Positions 19,285 through 27,904 of a DNA stretch of 64,000 nucleotides are shown here, piece by piece; position 1 is the first letter of the stretch; the number at the start of each line of letters is the position of its first letter. Below the pieces are notes generated by a model. The model was not told the origin of the DNA. It worked only from the letters and a program-made list of their open reading frames with translations, and ran no database searches. Source of the DNA: Rahnella rivi. GTDB taxonomy: Bacteria; Pseudomonadota; Gammaproteobacteria; Enterobacterales; Enterobacteriaceae. A program made the position numbers and the translations under genes. The stretch lies in assembly GCF_019049655.1 (NCBI RefSeq), contig NZ_JAFMOX010000050.1, positions 62,001 through 126,000 of the forward strand, given 5' to 3'.

Positions 19285-19433
19285 TGCACTGCCCTCAGTT
19301 CAGAGAATCATCCTTAATTAACAAAAATGTTATTAGTTAGTAACAAACCTGCTAATTCACAGTAGGTAATTTCTCTGAGGGCAACAAATAGCAATTATTG
19401 AAGTCTGCGTTCGGTTAAACCGAATGCTCCTTG
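19285..19433. promoter_or_regulatory. Control region upstream of the dehydrogenase-ydc operon
   Basis: The gap holds a 15-bp palindrome TTCGGTTAAACCGAA (19410-19424), which contains the T-N11-A signature of LysR-type sites, and an 18-bp near-palindrome TGTTATTAGTTAGTAACA (19328-19345, one mismatched pair). A longer pair, CAGAGAA (19301-19307) and TTCTCTG (19371-19377), could enclose the second. These are candidate operators for the LysR regulator encoded immediately upstream (inference). Confidence 0.5.
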
Positions 19434-20339
19434 TCAGGGTCTGCGCTTGGCGCTGTTTTCACGTGCAATGGTCAGGAACGGCGTAACCAGCTCCGGCCTC
19501 GCGCTGCCGCGCCGCCACGCCAGCCCGATATCCAGCGGTTCGATGGAATCCTCCAGTTTGCTGGCTTCGATCATATTGCCTTCCAGCGACCAGGCACGGT
19601 AGGCCATGTCCGGCTGAACCGAAACGCCCAGACCGGCCGCAACCAGGCTGCGTACCGCCTCGGTGGAGGCGGTTTTCATCGCGATATTGGGTTTCAGCCC
19701 CGCCCGTGCCCACAGCCGCTGCGCATGTTTCTCCATTTCATCGACGTTGAGCTGGATCAGCGGTTCATTCGCGATATCCGCCAGCGAAATACTTTCGCGC
19801 TCCAGCAACGGATGCAGCGGCGGCAGCCACAGGCGGTAGGAGGAATGGGTCAGCACTTCGGTTTGCAGCGCATCGCGATCTTCCAGATTGGAGAGGATCA
19901 GCACGCCGATATCGATTTCACCGCTCACCAGCAGATGTTCGATGTACTGACGCTCATCCTCCACCACTTTGACCTCTACATTCGGGTAATACGCATTGAA
20001 TTGCTTGAGCAAATCCACCAGAAAATAACCGGCCACCAGGCTGGTCACGCCAAGCGTGATCTGACCAGTGACGCTTTCTGTCCCCATTTGCAGGCTGCGT
20101 TTGGCGTTATCGACAGTGGCGAGGATCAGATAAGACTGGCGTAAAAACTGATGCCCCTGATGGGTCAGCGTCATGCCTTTCGCATGGCGGTCGAACAGCC
20201 GCGCTTCGGTTTCCACCTCAAGCTGCTGAATGGCCTGCGTCAGCGATGACTGAGACACAAAGGAGGCCTGCGCCGCAGCGGAAATCGAACCGGTTTCAGC
20301 AACGGCAATAAAATGGCGGATCTGGCGTAACGTCAGCAT
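19434..20339 (-). CDS. LysR-family transcriptional regulator
   Basis: A 301-residue LysR regulator: N-terminal winged helix-turn-helix (SISAAAQASFVSQSSLTQAI at about residues 17-36), a linker helix, and a periplasmic-binding-like effector domain. I set the start at 20339 (MLTLRQIRHF), where GAGGTG lies 6 bases upstream, rather than the in-frame start 48 bases earlier. It is transcribed in the same direction as the dehydrogenase-ydc genes and probably controls them, perhaps in answer to an aminoaldehyde or polyamine; the effector is unknown. Confidence 0.88.
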   Translation of the reverse strand: MLTLRQIRHFIAVAETGSISAAAQASFVSQSSLTQAIQQLEVETEARLFDRHAKGMTLTHQGHQFLRQSYLILATVDNAKRSLQMGTESVTGQITLGVTSLVAGYFLVDLLKQFNAYYPNVEVKVVEDERQYIEHLLVSGEIDIGVLILSNLEDRDALQTEVLTHSSYRLWLPPLHPLLERESISLADIANEPLIQLNVDEMEKHAQRLWARAGLKPNIAMKTASTEAVRSLVAAGLGVSVQPDMAYRAWSLEGNMIEASKLEDSIEPLDIGLAWRRGSARPELVTPFLTIARENSAKRRP

Positions 20340-20480
20340 GGGGCACCTCAACATCTCATTAAAAAACCGAACAGCATCAGGCACCATTCGTTTTAAGGGA
20401 ATGATTGAGTTAAGGCAGGCAGGGATTTTTTGTCAAATGGCAGGACAGAAGGATGACAGATTTGGGATCAGAAACACAAA

Positions 20481-20503
20481 AGCCATGCAAAATTTGCATG
20501 GCT
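20481..20503 (-). terminator. Intrinsic terminator of osmC
   Basis: AGCCATGCAAA and TTTGCATGGCT form an 11-bp stem with almost no loop spacing, followed on the minus strand by TTTTGTGTTT. It lies 35 bases after the osmC stop. Confidence 0.85.
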
Positions 20504-20537
20504 CATTGTTCTGAGAAAAAGAATCAGAATTTGACGA

Positions 20538-20969
20538 TCAATTTTCCAGCTTGTACGTCAGAGTGATTTCCGCGTTAAGCACTTTGGAAACCGGGCAACC
20601 GGCTTTCGCCGCTTTGATAATTTCGTCGAATTTGTCTTTATCAATGCCGGGCAGTTTGACCGTGCTGTCGAGCGCGATCTTAGTAATGGCGAAGCCGCCA
20701 TCGACTTTATCAAGAGAAACATCTGCCACGGTATCAATGCTTTCAGGGACATGCCCTGCTTCGCCGAGCATCAATGACAGCGCCATTGAGAAACAGGCGG
20801 AATGTGCCGCGCCGAGCAATTCTTCCGGGTTAGTCCCCGGTTTACCCTCGAAGCGGGTATTGAATCCGTAAGGCTGGTCTTTCAGAGCACCGCTTTCAGA
20901 AGAGATATAACCTTTTCCGTGTTTGATGTCGCCTTCCCAATGCGCCTGTCCTTTCTTATGAATGGTCAT
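20538..20969 (-). CDS. osmC: Osmotically inducible peroxiredoxin OsmC
   Basis: A 143-residue thiol peroxidase of the OsmC/Ohr family that reduces organic hydroperoxides. The two redox cysteines are present in HSACFSMALS and KAGCPVSKVL. Start 20969 (MTIHKKGQAHWEGD) gives exactly the E. coli length and has GGAGGA upstream; an in-frame start 24 bases earlier would include the Shine-Dalgarno. In E. coli osmC is stress induced (RpoS, Rcs, NhaR). A long palindrome lies 125 bp upstream. Confidence 0.96.
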   Translation of the reverse strand: MTIHKKGQAHWEGDIKHGKGYISSESGALKDQPYGFNTRFEGKPGTNPEELLGAAHSACFSMALSLMLGEAGHVPESIDTVADVSLDKVDGGFAITKIALDSTVKLPGIDKDKFDEIIKAAKAGCPVSKVLNAEITLTYKLEN

Positions 20970-21093
20970 GTATTCCTCCGGTTTTTTTAACATTCACCTT
21001 AAGTATAGACGCTGATGCTCATCCCGCAACGATGCCGCCCTTCTCAGGCACTGATGGTTTATTACTCAGTAACAAAAAATCTTATTTAAATGC

Positions 21094-21121
21094 AATCCTG
21101 GGATCATATGATCACAGGATT
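21094..21121. promoter_or_regulatory. 28-bp near-perfect palindrome upstream of osmC
   Basis: Arms AATCCTGGGATCAT and ATGATCACAGGATT match at 13 of 14 positions with no loop, centred between 21107 and 21108. The lack of a loop argues for a dimeric protein-binding site rather than a terminator. It lies in the 356-base gap between osmC (start 20969) and the upstream 82-codon gene; the rest of the gap shows an 11-bp palindrome TTACTCAGTAA near 21061 and no gene. The binding protein is unknown; the spacing does not fit CRP or FNR. Confidence 0.45.
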
Positions 21122-21261
21122 CATGATCCGAAATAGACACAGATTGGGAACAAAGGGTTTATTTAAAGAATATTCTTATTCGACTTTATGTTTGTGGTGG
21201 CAGGTCTGTGTATGAAAACAGATGAAGAATTCGCCTTCGGGACAGGGGAGAACAAATAGAA

Positions 21262-21293
21262 AAAAGGGCCGGTGGATCTATCCAGGCCCTTTT
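21262..21293 (-). terminator. Intrinsic terminator of the 82-codon gene
   Basis: AAAAGGGCC and GGCCCTTTT form a 9-bp stem, with TTTTTTCT following on the minus strand, 33 bases after the stop of the gene at 21326-21574. Confidence 0.85.
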
Positions 21294-21325
21294 AACATTC
21301 GTGCCAAATTATAACATTCGCCAGA

Positions 21326-21574
21326 TTAATGTATGTCCAGTTCCACAGCCCACTCGGAAACCATGTCACGGGAAATATAATTTACCTCGCAATTACAACC
21401 TGTTGAAGAAAAAGTTAAATACCCAATACACGGGAAAGACTCTGGGTGCAATTCGGTCAGTACCTCTTTAATCTCACCATCACTCATTAACGGGGATACC
21501 GTTGCCTTTGACAGCTGAAAGTAGTTGTCGAACATCCATGTAATATAGTCCGTCTCGTTTTTCAGCACTTTCAT
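21326..21574 (-). CDS. Hypothetical small protein
   Basis: An 82-residue acidic soluble protein that I do not recognise. It has an excellent Shine-Dalgarno (AGGAGG, 6 bases before the ATG) and its own terminator, so it is very probably expressed. The middle has TGCNCEVNY with two cysteines one residue apart and a third in FPCIGYL, which could bind metal or form a disulfide. The flanks are AT-rich and no operon partner is present. Confidence 0.7.
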   Translation of the reverse strand: MKVLKNETDYITWMFDNYFQLSKATVSPLMSDGEIKEVLTELHPESFPCIGYLTFSSTGCNCEVNYISRDMVSEWAVELDIH

Positions 21575-21755
21575 TTAACATCCTCCTGTCCTTTCACTCC
21601 GATTATAAAAAAGTAGCAGGCGACTGCAATTGTGGCGAATAATAAATCATTAAAATTGCCAATTGTCTATTTTATATCAAATTTCCCCACCGCAGAGGGC
21701 GTGGGGAATAAGGGGAAAGTGCTTATGTGGAGAGATTTCCTGATGACTGACGCGA

Positions 21756-22967
21756 TTATCTCTTCCCACCCTGCACGTTTACCGGCTGCGGACGTGACAG
21801 ATAAATGGTGATCGCCGCCAGCAAGGTCAGCACTCCACCGAGCAGGAATGCGCTGCTGACACCGGCGTTATCCGCCAGTACGCCGCCAAACAGTGCCCCC
21901 AGCGCCAGCGATGTCTGGAACACACAAACCAGCAGTGCTGACCCGGTTTCAAACAGCGCGGGCGATGCCTGATACGTCCAGATATTCAGACATACCGGCA
22001 ATGCCCCGAACGCCAGGCCCCAGAGGATCACCAGCGCACTGGCCAGCACCAGCGGAAGATGAAATGTTGACAGCACCAGCACCGACAGGCTGAGTAACAA
22101 CATGTTGAGCATAAACGCCCGTTTCACACCGAATTCCCGCACGGTGAATTCCGACGCCAGCGTACCGATAAGCCCCGCAATACCGTATCCCATCAGCAAG
22201 AGAGAAATACTGCTGGCGGAGAGGTGCAAATCAAAACGCAGCCAGGGTTCAAGATAGGTATAGGCCGCGAAATGCCCGCCCGCCATAAAGACGCCGATAA
22301 TCAGCGCGTAGCGGATACCCGGCACTTTGGTCACGCCCAGCATGGCGCGCAGCCCAATCGACTGCTGCGCCGGAAGGGACGGCAGCGCTATCCATTGCAG
22401 GACAAAAATCATCAGCGCCATGACCGCGTTAAGCGTGAACGCCATTCTCCAGCCGAACACATCGCCGATAAAGGCGCCGGCGGGCACGCCGGCCACCGTA
22501 CCGACCGCCACGCCAGCGGTGATCAGCGAAATCGCCCGCGCGCCCTGCTCTTCCGGCACCAGACGCCGCCCGGAGGGGATGGCAAAAGACCAGAATCCCC
22601 CGACACCGACGCCGAGAATAATGCGTCCGATCAGCAAAACGTTAAACGAGTCCGCCATCACCGCAATGCCGTTGGCGAGGATCACCGTGGCAGAGAGCAG
22701 AAGCAGGAGTCTGCGACGATCCATACGTTTGGCAAACAGCATAATCAGCGGAGCAGAAATCGCCGCAACCAGCCCCGGCAACATTACCGCCAGCCCGGCA
22801 TGGCCTTCGGTCACGCCCAGCGAACGGGCGATCGGCGAAAGCAGGCCGATCGGCAGAAATTCTGTGTTAACCAGCACGAATGTGCCGCAGGCGAGAGAAA
22901 ATACCGCCAGCCATCGGCGGAAAGCAGAAGTCTGTGGCCGGGTGTCCAGCGATGCGCACTCAGTCAT
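21756..22967 (-). CDS. MFS efflux transporter, DHA1 family (NepI/AraJ-like)
   Basis: A 403-residue major facilitator with twelve predicted spans. Motif A-like RMDRRRLLLL follows span 2, and LLIGRIILGVGVGGFWSFA resembles span 4 of the NepI/YdhP/AraJ group of DHA1 exporters. These export purine nucleosides, arabinose-like sugars or drugs; the substrate here cannot be decided. Start 22967 follows AAGGATAATAATA; an in-frame start lies 45 bases further upstream without a clear site. Single gene; the 277-base gap upstream holds only its promoter region as far as I can see. Confidence 0.82.
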   Translation of the reverse strand: MTECASLDTRPQTSAFRRWLAVFSLACGTFVLVNTEFLPIGLLSPIARSLGVTEGHAGLAVMLPGLVAAISAPLIMLFAKRMDRRRLLLLLSATVILANGIAVMADSFNVLLIGRIILGVGVGGFWSFAIPSGRRLVPEEQGARAISLITAGVAVGTVAGVPAGAFIGDVFGWRMAFTLNAVMALMIFVLQWIALPSLPAQQSIGLRAMLGVTKVPGIRYALIIGVFMAGGHFAAYTYLEPWLRFDLHLSASSISLLLMGYGIAGLIGTLASEFTVREFGVKRAFMLNMLLLSLSVLVLSTFHLPLVLASALVILWGLAFGALPVCLNIWTYQASPALFETGSALLVCVFQTSLALGALFGGVLADNAGVSSAFLLGGVLTLLAAITIYLSRPQPVNVQGGKR

Positions 22968-23244
22968 TATTATTATCCTTAGCAGGTGAATTAACGGGTG
23001 TTCGGCTGCCATAAAACGTGATCACCGTCACGCGGTCAAGATTTTTGCTCAGGATCGAAAAGTTATAACCCATAGCGAAATACACTAAGCCAGTCCCCGC
23101 CTGCCATGCGGCTTACAGAGGGATCGGAGGTGACACATTTGCAGGGCACATACAGATCCCCCGATCAGGAAATCCCTCCACATATAAGTATGTTGTAACT
23201 AAGTTGGTACGCTAAAGCGTTGAGCGAAAAGACGGGCGAGAAAA

Positions 23245-25050
23245 TCAGGAAATTTGGACGAAATGGCCGTTGCTGACTTCGCGATAATGGCGGGCAAGCG
23301 GCTGATACGTGGCCGGGCGTAACGGGCTGGCGAGTTCATCCGGGATCACAGTGCGTTTGCGGTGAACGGTGGGATCTGGAACCGGCACGGCGGCCAGCAA
23401 TTTGCGGGTGTAAGGATGTTGCGGATTGTCGAAAATATCGGCGCGGGAGCCGATTTCCACGATTTCGCCCAGATACATCACGGCGACACGGTGGCTGATG
23501 CGTTCTACCACCGCCATATCGTGGGAAATAAACAGATACGCCAGCCCGAGCTGCTGCTGGAGATCAAGCATCAGATTAATCACCTGCGCTTTGACGGACA
23601 CGTCCAGCGCAGAAACGGCTTCGTCAGCAATAATGAGTTTAGGTTCCAGCGCCAGCGCGCGGGCGATGCAGATCCGCTGACGCTGGCCGCCGGAAAACTG
23701 ATGCGGGAATCGCGTCGCCATGCTGCTTTGCAGGCCGACCTGCTCCAGCAACTGCGCCACGCGGATTTTCGCACCGGCATTATCGTGCAGCCCGAGGCTG
23801 ACCATCGGTTCGGCAATGGCCTGGCCGATACGCATCCGCGGATTCAGGCTTTCGTAAGGATCCTGAAAAATCATCTGCGCCTGAGTGCGGATATCCGCAA
23901 GCTGGCTGCGATCGGCGCGGCGGATATCCTGCCCGGAGATCAGCACCTCCCCGGACGTCGCTTCGGTCAGTCGTAAAATCGTGCGCCCGGTGGTGGATTT
24001 GCCGCAGCCGGATTCCCCCACCAGCGACAGGGTTTCGCCCGGTTGCAGGCTGAAAGAGAGATCTTCAACCGCATGAACGCGCGAGGAAACCCGGCGCAAA
24101 AAACCGGATTTCACATCAAAGCGCGTCACGAGGTTTTTGACCTCGAGCACCGGCTGGCCGGCACGCAGCGTATTGACGGAATCTGCTACCGGCTGCGGTT
24201 CGCCGGTGTGCAGGTCGCGCAGCGGAAAACGCTGCGGCAGGGCAATGCCGGTCATCGCGCCGAGGCGCGGCACCGCTGCCAGCAGCGCCTGGGTATAGGC
24301 ATGGCGCGGACGGTGAAAAATCTCCCGCGTGGTCGCCTGCTCAACGGATTCGCCCCGGTGCATCACCAGCGTGCGGTCGGCCACTTCGGCCACCACGCCC
24401 ATATCGTGGGTGATGAACAGCACCGACATCCCCTCTTCTTCCTGCAAAGATTTGATGAGCGCGAGGATCTGCGCCTGAATAGTGACGTCCAGCGCGGTGG
24501 TCGGTTCATCCGCAATCAGTAAACGTGGATTACACGCCAGCGCAATGGCGATCACCACACGCTGGCGCATACCGCCGGAAAAACTCAGCGGATATTCATT
24601 CAGCCGCGACGCGGCGGCGGGAATACGAACTTTTTCCAGCAGGCGAACCGCCTCGGCGCGGGCGGTGGCGTCGTCCATCCCACGGTGGCGTTTCAGCACT
24701 TCGGTGATTTGCACACCAATTTTGAGCACCGGATTCAGACTGGTCATCGGCTCCTGAAAGATCATGCCGATACGGTTGCCGCGAATGCTCTGCATCTGCC
24801 GCGGGTTCAGGGTCAGTAAATCCTGGCCGTCGAACAGGACGCTGCCCGAATAGCGGGTATGCCTCGGGTCCAGCAGTTGCATGATCGACATGGCGGTGAC
24901 GCTTTTACCGGAGCCGGATTCGCCCACCAGCGCCAGCGTTTCTTTTGCGCCAAGCGTGAACGACAGGTCACGCACCACATTCAGCCATTCGCCCTCCACA
25001 GAAAAGGCGGTATTGAGCTTTTCGACCTGTAACACCGGATCGCGCATCAT
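23245..25050 (-). CDS. Dipeptide/opine-type ABC transporter, double ATPase (GsiA-like)
   Basis: A 601-residue fusion of two ABC ATPase domains, equivalent to DppD plus DppF. The first has Walker A GESGSGKS near residue 40 and signature FSGGMRQRVVIAIALA; the second has GESGCGKS near 348 and FSGGQRQRICIARALA, and each is followed by the oligopeptide-type C-terminal extension (HPYTRKLLAAVP). Start 25050 overlaps the preceding permease stop as TGATG. It is the last gene of an operon with two permeases, two nucleoside hydrolases, an aldolase and a binding protein, so the cargo may be nucleoside-like rather than peptide (inference). Confidence 0.9.
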   Translation of the reverse strand: MMRDPVLQVEKLNTAFSVEGEWLNVVRDLSFTLGAKETLALVGESGSGKSVTAMSIMQLLDPRHTRYSGSVLFDGQDLLTLNPRQMQSIRGNRIGMIFQEPMTSLNPVLKIGVQITEVLKRHRGMDDATARAEAVRLLEKVRIPAAASRLNEYPLSFSGGMRQRVVIAIALACNPRLLIADEPTTALDVTIQAQILALIKSLQEEEGMSVLFITHDMGVVAEVADRTLVMHRGESVEQATTREIFHRPRHAYTQALLAAVPRLGAMTGIALPQRFPLRDLHTGEPQPVADSVNTLRAGQPVLEVKNLVTRFDVKSGFLRRVSSRVHAVEDLSFSLQPGETLSLVGESGCGKSTTGRTILRLTEATSGEVLISGQDIRRADRSQLADIRTQAQMIFQDPYESLNPRMRIGQAIAEPMVSLGLHDNAGAKIRVAQLLEQVGLQSSMATRFPHQFSGGQRQRICIARALALEPKLIIADEAVSALDVSVKAQVINLMLDLQQQLGLAYLFISHDMAVVERISHRVAVMYLGEIVEIGSRADIFDNPQHPYTRKLLAAVPVPDPTVHRKRTVIPDELASPLRPATYQPLARHYREVSNGHFVQIS

Positions 25051-25967
25051 CAATCCTTATTCCTGGGGTTGAGGATGTCACGCAGCGCGTCACCGACTAA
25101 GTTGATAGCGACAATCAGCACCAGCAATGTGACGCCGGGAAAGACGCTTATCCAGTAGTCGCCGGACATCAGGTAATCGAAACCGTTGGCGATCAGTAAC
25201 CCCAGCGACGGTTCGGTCACCGGCAACCCGATGCCGAGAAACGACAGCGTGGCCTCGAGCATGATGGCGTAGGCGATACGCATGGTGGCGACCACAATCA
25301 GCGGCGGCAGACAGTTGGGGAAAATGTGGCGCAGAAGAATGCGCGGAGTTGACAACGCCATGCTGCGCGCGGCGTCCACGTAGCTGCGGCGGCGTTCAAG
25401 CAGCGCCGAACCGCGCACCGTGCGGGCGTAGTACGCCCACTGCGTGACCACCAGCGCCAGGATGATTTTATCCACGCCCTGCCCGAGCACGGCCAGCAGG
25501 ATAAGCGCGATCAGGATCGGCGGAAAACTCAGCTGGATATCCACGATACGCATGATCAGCGCGTCTGTTTTGCCGCCCGCCCAGGCGCTGGTCATGCCGA
25601 GGATTGCGCCAATGGTCAGCGCAATCACCGCGCTGCATACGCCCACCAGCAGGCTGGTGCGCATGCCGTAAAGAATGGCGCTGAATAAATCACGGCCCTG
25701 ATCGTCGGTGCCCAGCCAGTAAACCAGGCCACTCAGGCTGGCCGAACCCGGCTTAAGGCGGCCATCCATGATGTCGAGCTGCGATAAATCGTACGGATTT
25801 TGCGGGGAAATCCAGGGTGCCAGCACAGAGAGCAGCACCGCGATGCCCAGAATAATCAGGCCGCACAGCGAGAATTTGTTACGCAGCAGCGCGGTGAGCG
25901 TGTTGTAAAACGCCGTGTGCGGTGTCTGCGCGGCGGCAATGCGGGAGTGAACGGAATCCGGTGGCAT
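25050..25967 (-). CDS. ABC transporter permease, DppC-like
   Basis: A 305-residue permease of the DppC/GsiD type with an N-terminal OppC_N segment, six spans and the inner-membrane loop LERRRSYVDAARSMALSTPR, where the EAA-type contact to the ATPase lies. Start ATG 25967 overlaps the upstream permease stop as TGATG, and its own stop overlaps the ATPase start the same way, so the three are translationally coupled. Confidence 0.9.
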   Translation of the reverse strand: MPPDSVHSRIAAAQTPHTAFYNTLTALLRNKFSLCGLIILGIAVLLSVLAPWISPQNPYDLSQLDIMDGRLKPGSASLSGLVYWLGTDDQGRDLFSAILYGMRTSLLVGVCSAVIALTIGAILGMTSAWAGGKTDALIMRIVDIQLSFPPILIALILLAVLGQGVDKIILALVVTQWAYYARTVRGSALLERRRSYVDAARSMALSTPRILLRHIFPNCLPPLIVVATMRIAYAIMLEATLSFLGIGLPVTEPSLGLLIANGFDYLMSGDYWISVFPGVTLLVLIVAINLVGDALRDILNPRNKD

Positions 25968-26941
25968 CACGCCTCTCCTCCCAGCCGCACGCGCGGATCG
26001 ACCAGCACATACAGCACGTCGACCAGCAGATTGATCAGGCTGAACATCACCACGGTAATCATCAGATACGCCAGGATCACCGGGCGATCCAGCACGGCGA
26101 TGGAATCAATGATCAGCTTGCCCATGCCCGGCCAGGCGTAAATGGTTTCGGTGACGACCGCAAAGGCGATAAGCGAACCGAGCTCAAGGCCGATCACGGT
26201 AATCAGCGGGATCAGGGTATTTTTCAGAACGTGAACCAGCACGATGCGGCTTTCAGATAACCCTTTGGCGCGGGCAAACCGGATGAAATCTTGTTGCAGG
26301 CATTCGAGCACACCAGCGCGGGTCAGCCGGATAATCAGCGAGATTTTAAACAGCGCCAGATTGAAGGCCGGAAGGATCAGATGCGTCAGTCCGTCGGCGG
26401 TGAAAAGACTGACGGGGACGCCGAAAACGTCCACCGTTTCGCCACGCCCGGAGGCAGGCAGCACCCCGAGTTTGACACTGAACAGCATGATCATCATCAG
26501 CCCGATCCAAAACGTCGGCAGGCTGAAGCCAAAAATGGAGACGGTCATGATGGTTTTCGACAGCCAGCCCTCGGGGCGTAAACCGGCATAGACGCCAAGC
26601 GGAATGCCGATCACCAGCGCCAGCACGAAGGCCACCAGCGCCAGTTCAAGGGTGGCGGGCATGCGCTGGAAAATCAGGTGTAACGCGGGCTGGTTGTAAA
26701 TAAAGGAGTTGCCCATATCGCCGTGCAGGGCGTTCACCACGAACAGGCCGTATTGTTCCCACACCGGTTTATCCAGGCCGAAAGACTGGATCACGTCAAG
26801 GCGTTCGGCCGGCGTCGCACTGGTGCTGAGCAACAGATCCACCGGATTGCCCACCAGATACACGCCACCAAATACCAGCAGCGACATCACGAACAGCGTC
26901 AGCAGCGTTTGTCCGAAACGTCCCAGCAGGTAGCGGCTCAT
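25967..26941 (-). CDS. ABC transporter permease, DppB-like
   Basis: A 324-residue permease of the DppB/GsiC type: MSRYLLGRFGQTLLTLFVMS, a large periplasmic loop after span 1, and the EAA-like CLQQDFIRFARAKGLSESR near residues 218-236. Its ATG overlaps the stop of the first nucleoside hydrolase (ATGA), linking the hydrolase and the transporter in one translational unit. Confidence 0.9.
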   Translation of the reverse strand: MSRYLLGRFGQTLLTLFVMSLLVFGGVYLVGNPVDLLLSTSATPAERLDVIQSFGLDKPVWEQYGLFVVNALHGDMGNSFIYNQPALHLIFQRMPATLELALVAFVLALVIGIPLGVYAGLRPEGWLSKTIMTVSIFGFSLPTFWIGLMMIMLFSVKLGVLPASGRGETVDVFGVPVSLFTADGLTHLILPAFNLALFKISLIIRLTRAGVLECLQQDFIRFARAKGLSESRIVLVHVLKNTLIPLITVIGLELGSLIAFAVVTETIYAWPGMGKLIIDSIAVLDRPVILAYLMITVVMFSLINLLVDVLYVLVDPRVRLGGEA

Positions 26942-27900
26942 GCGCGCGCGTCGTCTTGCTGCGCGCCGTAGCGGGAAAAGACGCGCCGCAGCAGGCTGAA
27001 GAAGCCGTATTCATCGACGTTCTGCATCACCATTGCGTTCGGCGGCGTCGCCAGTTTGTGCCAGAAATCGGCGTAGGTGTAACCGGCGGTCTTGCCGGAC
27101 ACCGCCACGCCGACGCGGGCATTCTGGCCGGAGAATAGCCCCGGTTGCAGCAGCCAGGCGATGGTGGTCGCATCATGCACCGGGCCGCCTTCGCGACCAA
27201 AACGGCTGAGATCGCTGCGATCAAAGGCGCCCAGCAGCGCGGCGACAGAGGCTCCCGGCAGACCGCCGTCCTGACGAATTGCCTCGATGTCATCCGCACC
27301 GATCAGCGCCTGAAAGGTCATATCCAGCGGCATGATCACCAGCGGAACGCCGCTGTTAAACACTTTTTCCGCCGCGTGGGGATCGGCGTACACATTGAAT
27401 TCGGCCCAGGGCACGCGGTGCCCCAATGCCGTAAAGGCACAACTCATGGTGACGATGTGCCTGATGCCACGCGCCACGTCCGGATGCATTCCCAGCGCCA
27501 GCGCCAGATTGGTCATCGGCCCGATGGCGCATACCGTGACAGGGTCGTTATCCTGCGCCGCCTGTCTGAGGGTGCGCACCAGAAAATCCACCGCGTGTTC
27601 TTTCTGCGGTTGCAGTTCGCTGTCCGGCACCAGCTCGTCGCTGAAGGCACCGATATGCGCGTATTTACCATAAACCTGCTCGCGCACCAGCGGACCGGGC
27701 GCACCGGCAAAGACCGGCGTGTCGGTTTTACCCGACAGCGCGACGATTTTACAGGCGTTGCGCACGGTGTCTTTCAGCGCCACGTTGCCCGCCACCACGG
27801 TGATGCCCAGCACGTCCAGCTCCGGTGACGCCAGTGCCAGCCACAATGCAATGGCGTCATCCACGCCGGGATCGGTATCAATAATGATGCGCTGGCTCAT
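26938..27900 (-). CDS. Nucleoside hydrolase (IUNH family), copy 1
   Basis: A 320-residue member of the inosine/uridine-preferring nucleoside hydrolase family, which splits the N-glycosidic bond of ribonucleosides. The calcium-binding hallmark DTDPGVDDA is at residues 6-14, a second conserved block is AIGPMTNLALAL, and the distal VHDATTIAWLL segment carries a conserved His-Asp. Start 27900 is four bases after the stop of the second hydrolase; the frame stays open much further upstream, but that is antisense-like overlap with the neighbour. Substrate base is unknown. Confidence 0.92.
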   Translation of the reverse strand: MSQRIIIDTDPGVDDAIALWLALASPELDVLGITVVAGNVALKDTVRNACKIVALSGKTDTPVFAGAPGPLVREQVYGKYAHIGAFSDELVPDSELQPQKEHAVDFLVRTLRQAAQDNDPVTVCAIGPMTNLALALGMHPDVARGIRHIVTMSCAFTALGHRVPWAEFNVYADPHAAEKVFNSGVPLVIMPLDMTFQALIGADDIEAIRQDGGLPGASVAALLGAFDRSDLSRFGREGGPVHDATTIAWLLQPGLFSGQNARVGVAVSGKTAGYTYADFWHKLATPPNAMVMQNVDEYGFFSLLRRVFSRYGAQQDDARA

Positions 27901-27904
27901 AAGA

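Noticed and set aside
19431..20144. 237-codon open frame on the plus strand
   Set aside because: Antisense shadow of the LysR gene with biased composition; the LysR protein has full family structure, so only the minus strand is coding.
21095..21120. The osmC-upstream palindrome as a CRP or FNR site
   Set aside because: The spacing between TGGGA and TCACA is eight bases, not six, and the FNR pattern TTGAT-N4-ATCAA is not met.
22224..22982. 252-codon open frame on the plus strand
   Set aside because: It is exactly antisense to the MFS transporter gene, rich in Arg, His and Gln as expected for a GC-rich shadow frame, and has no ribosome site.
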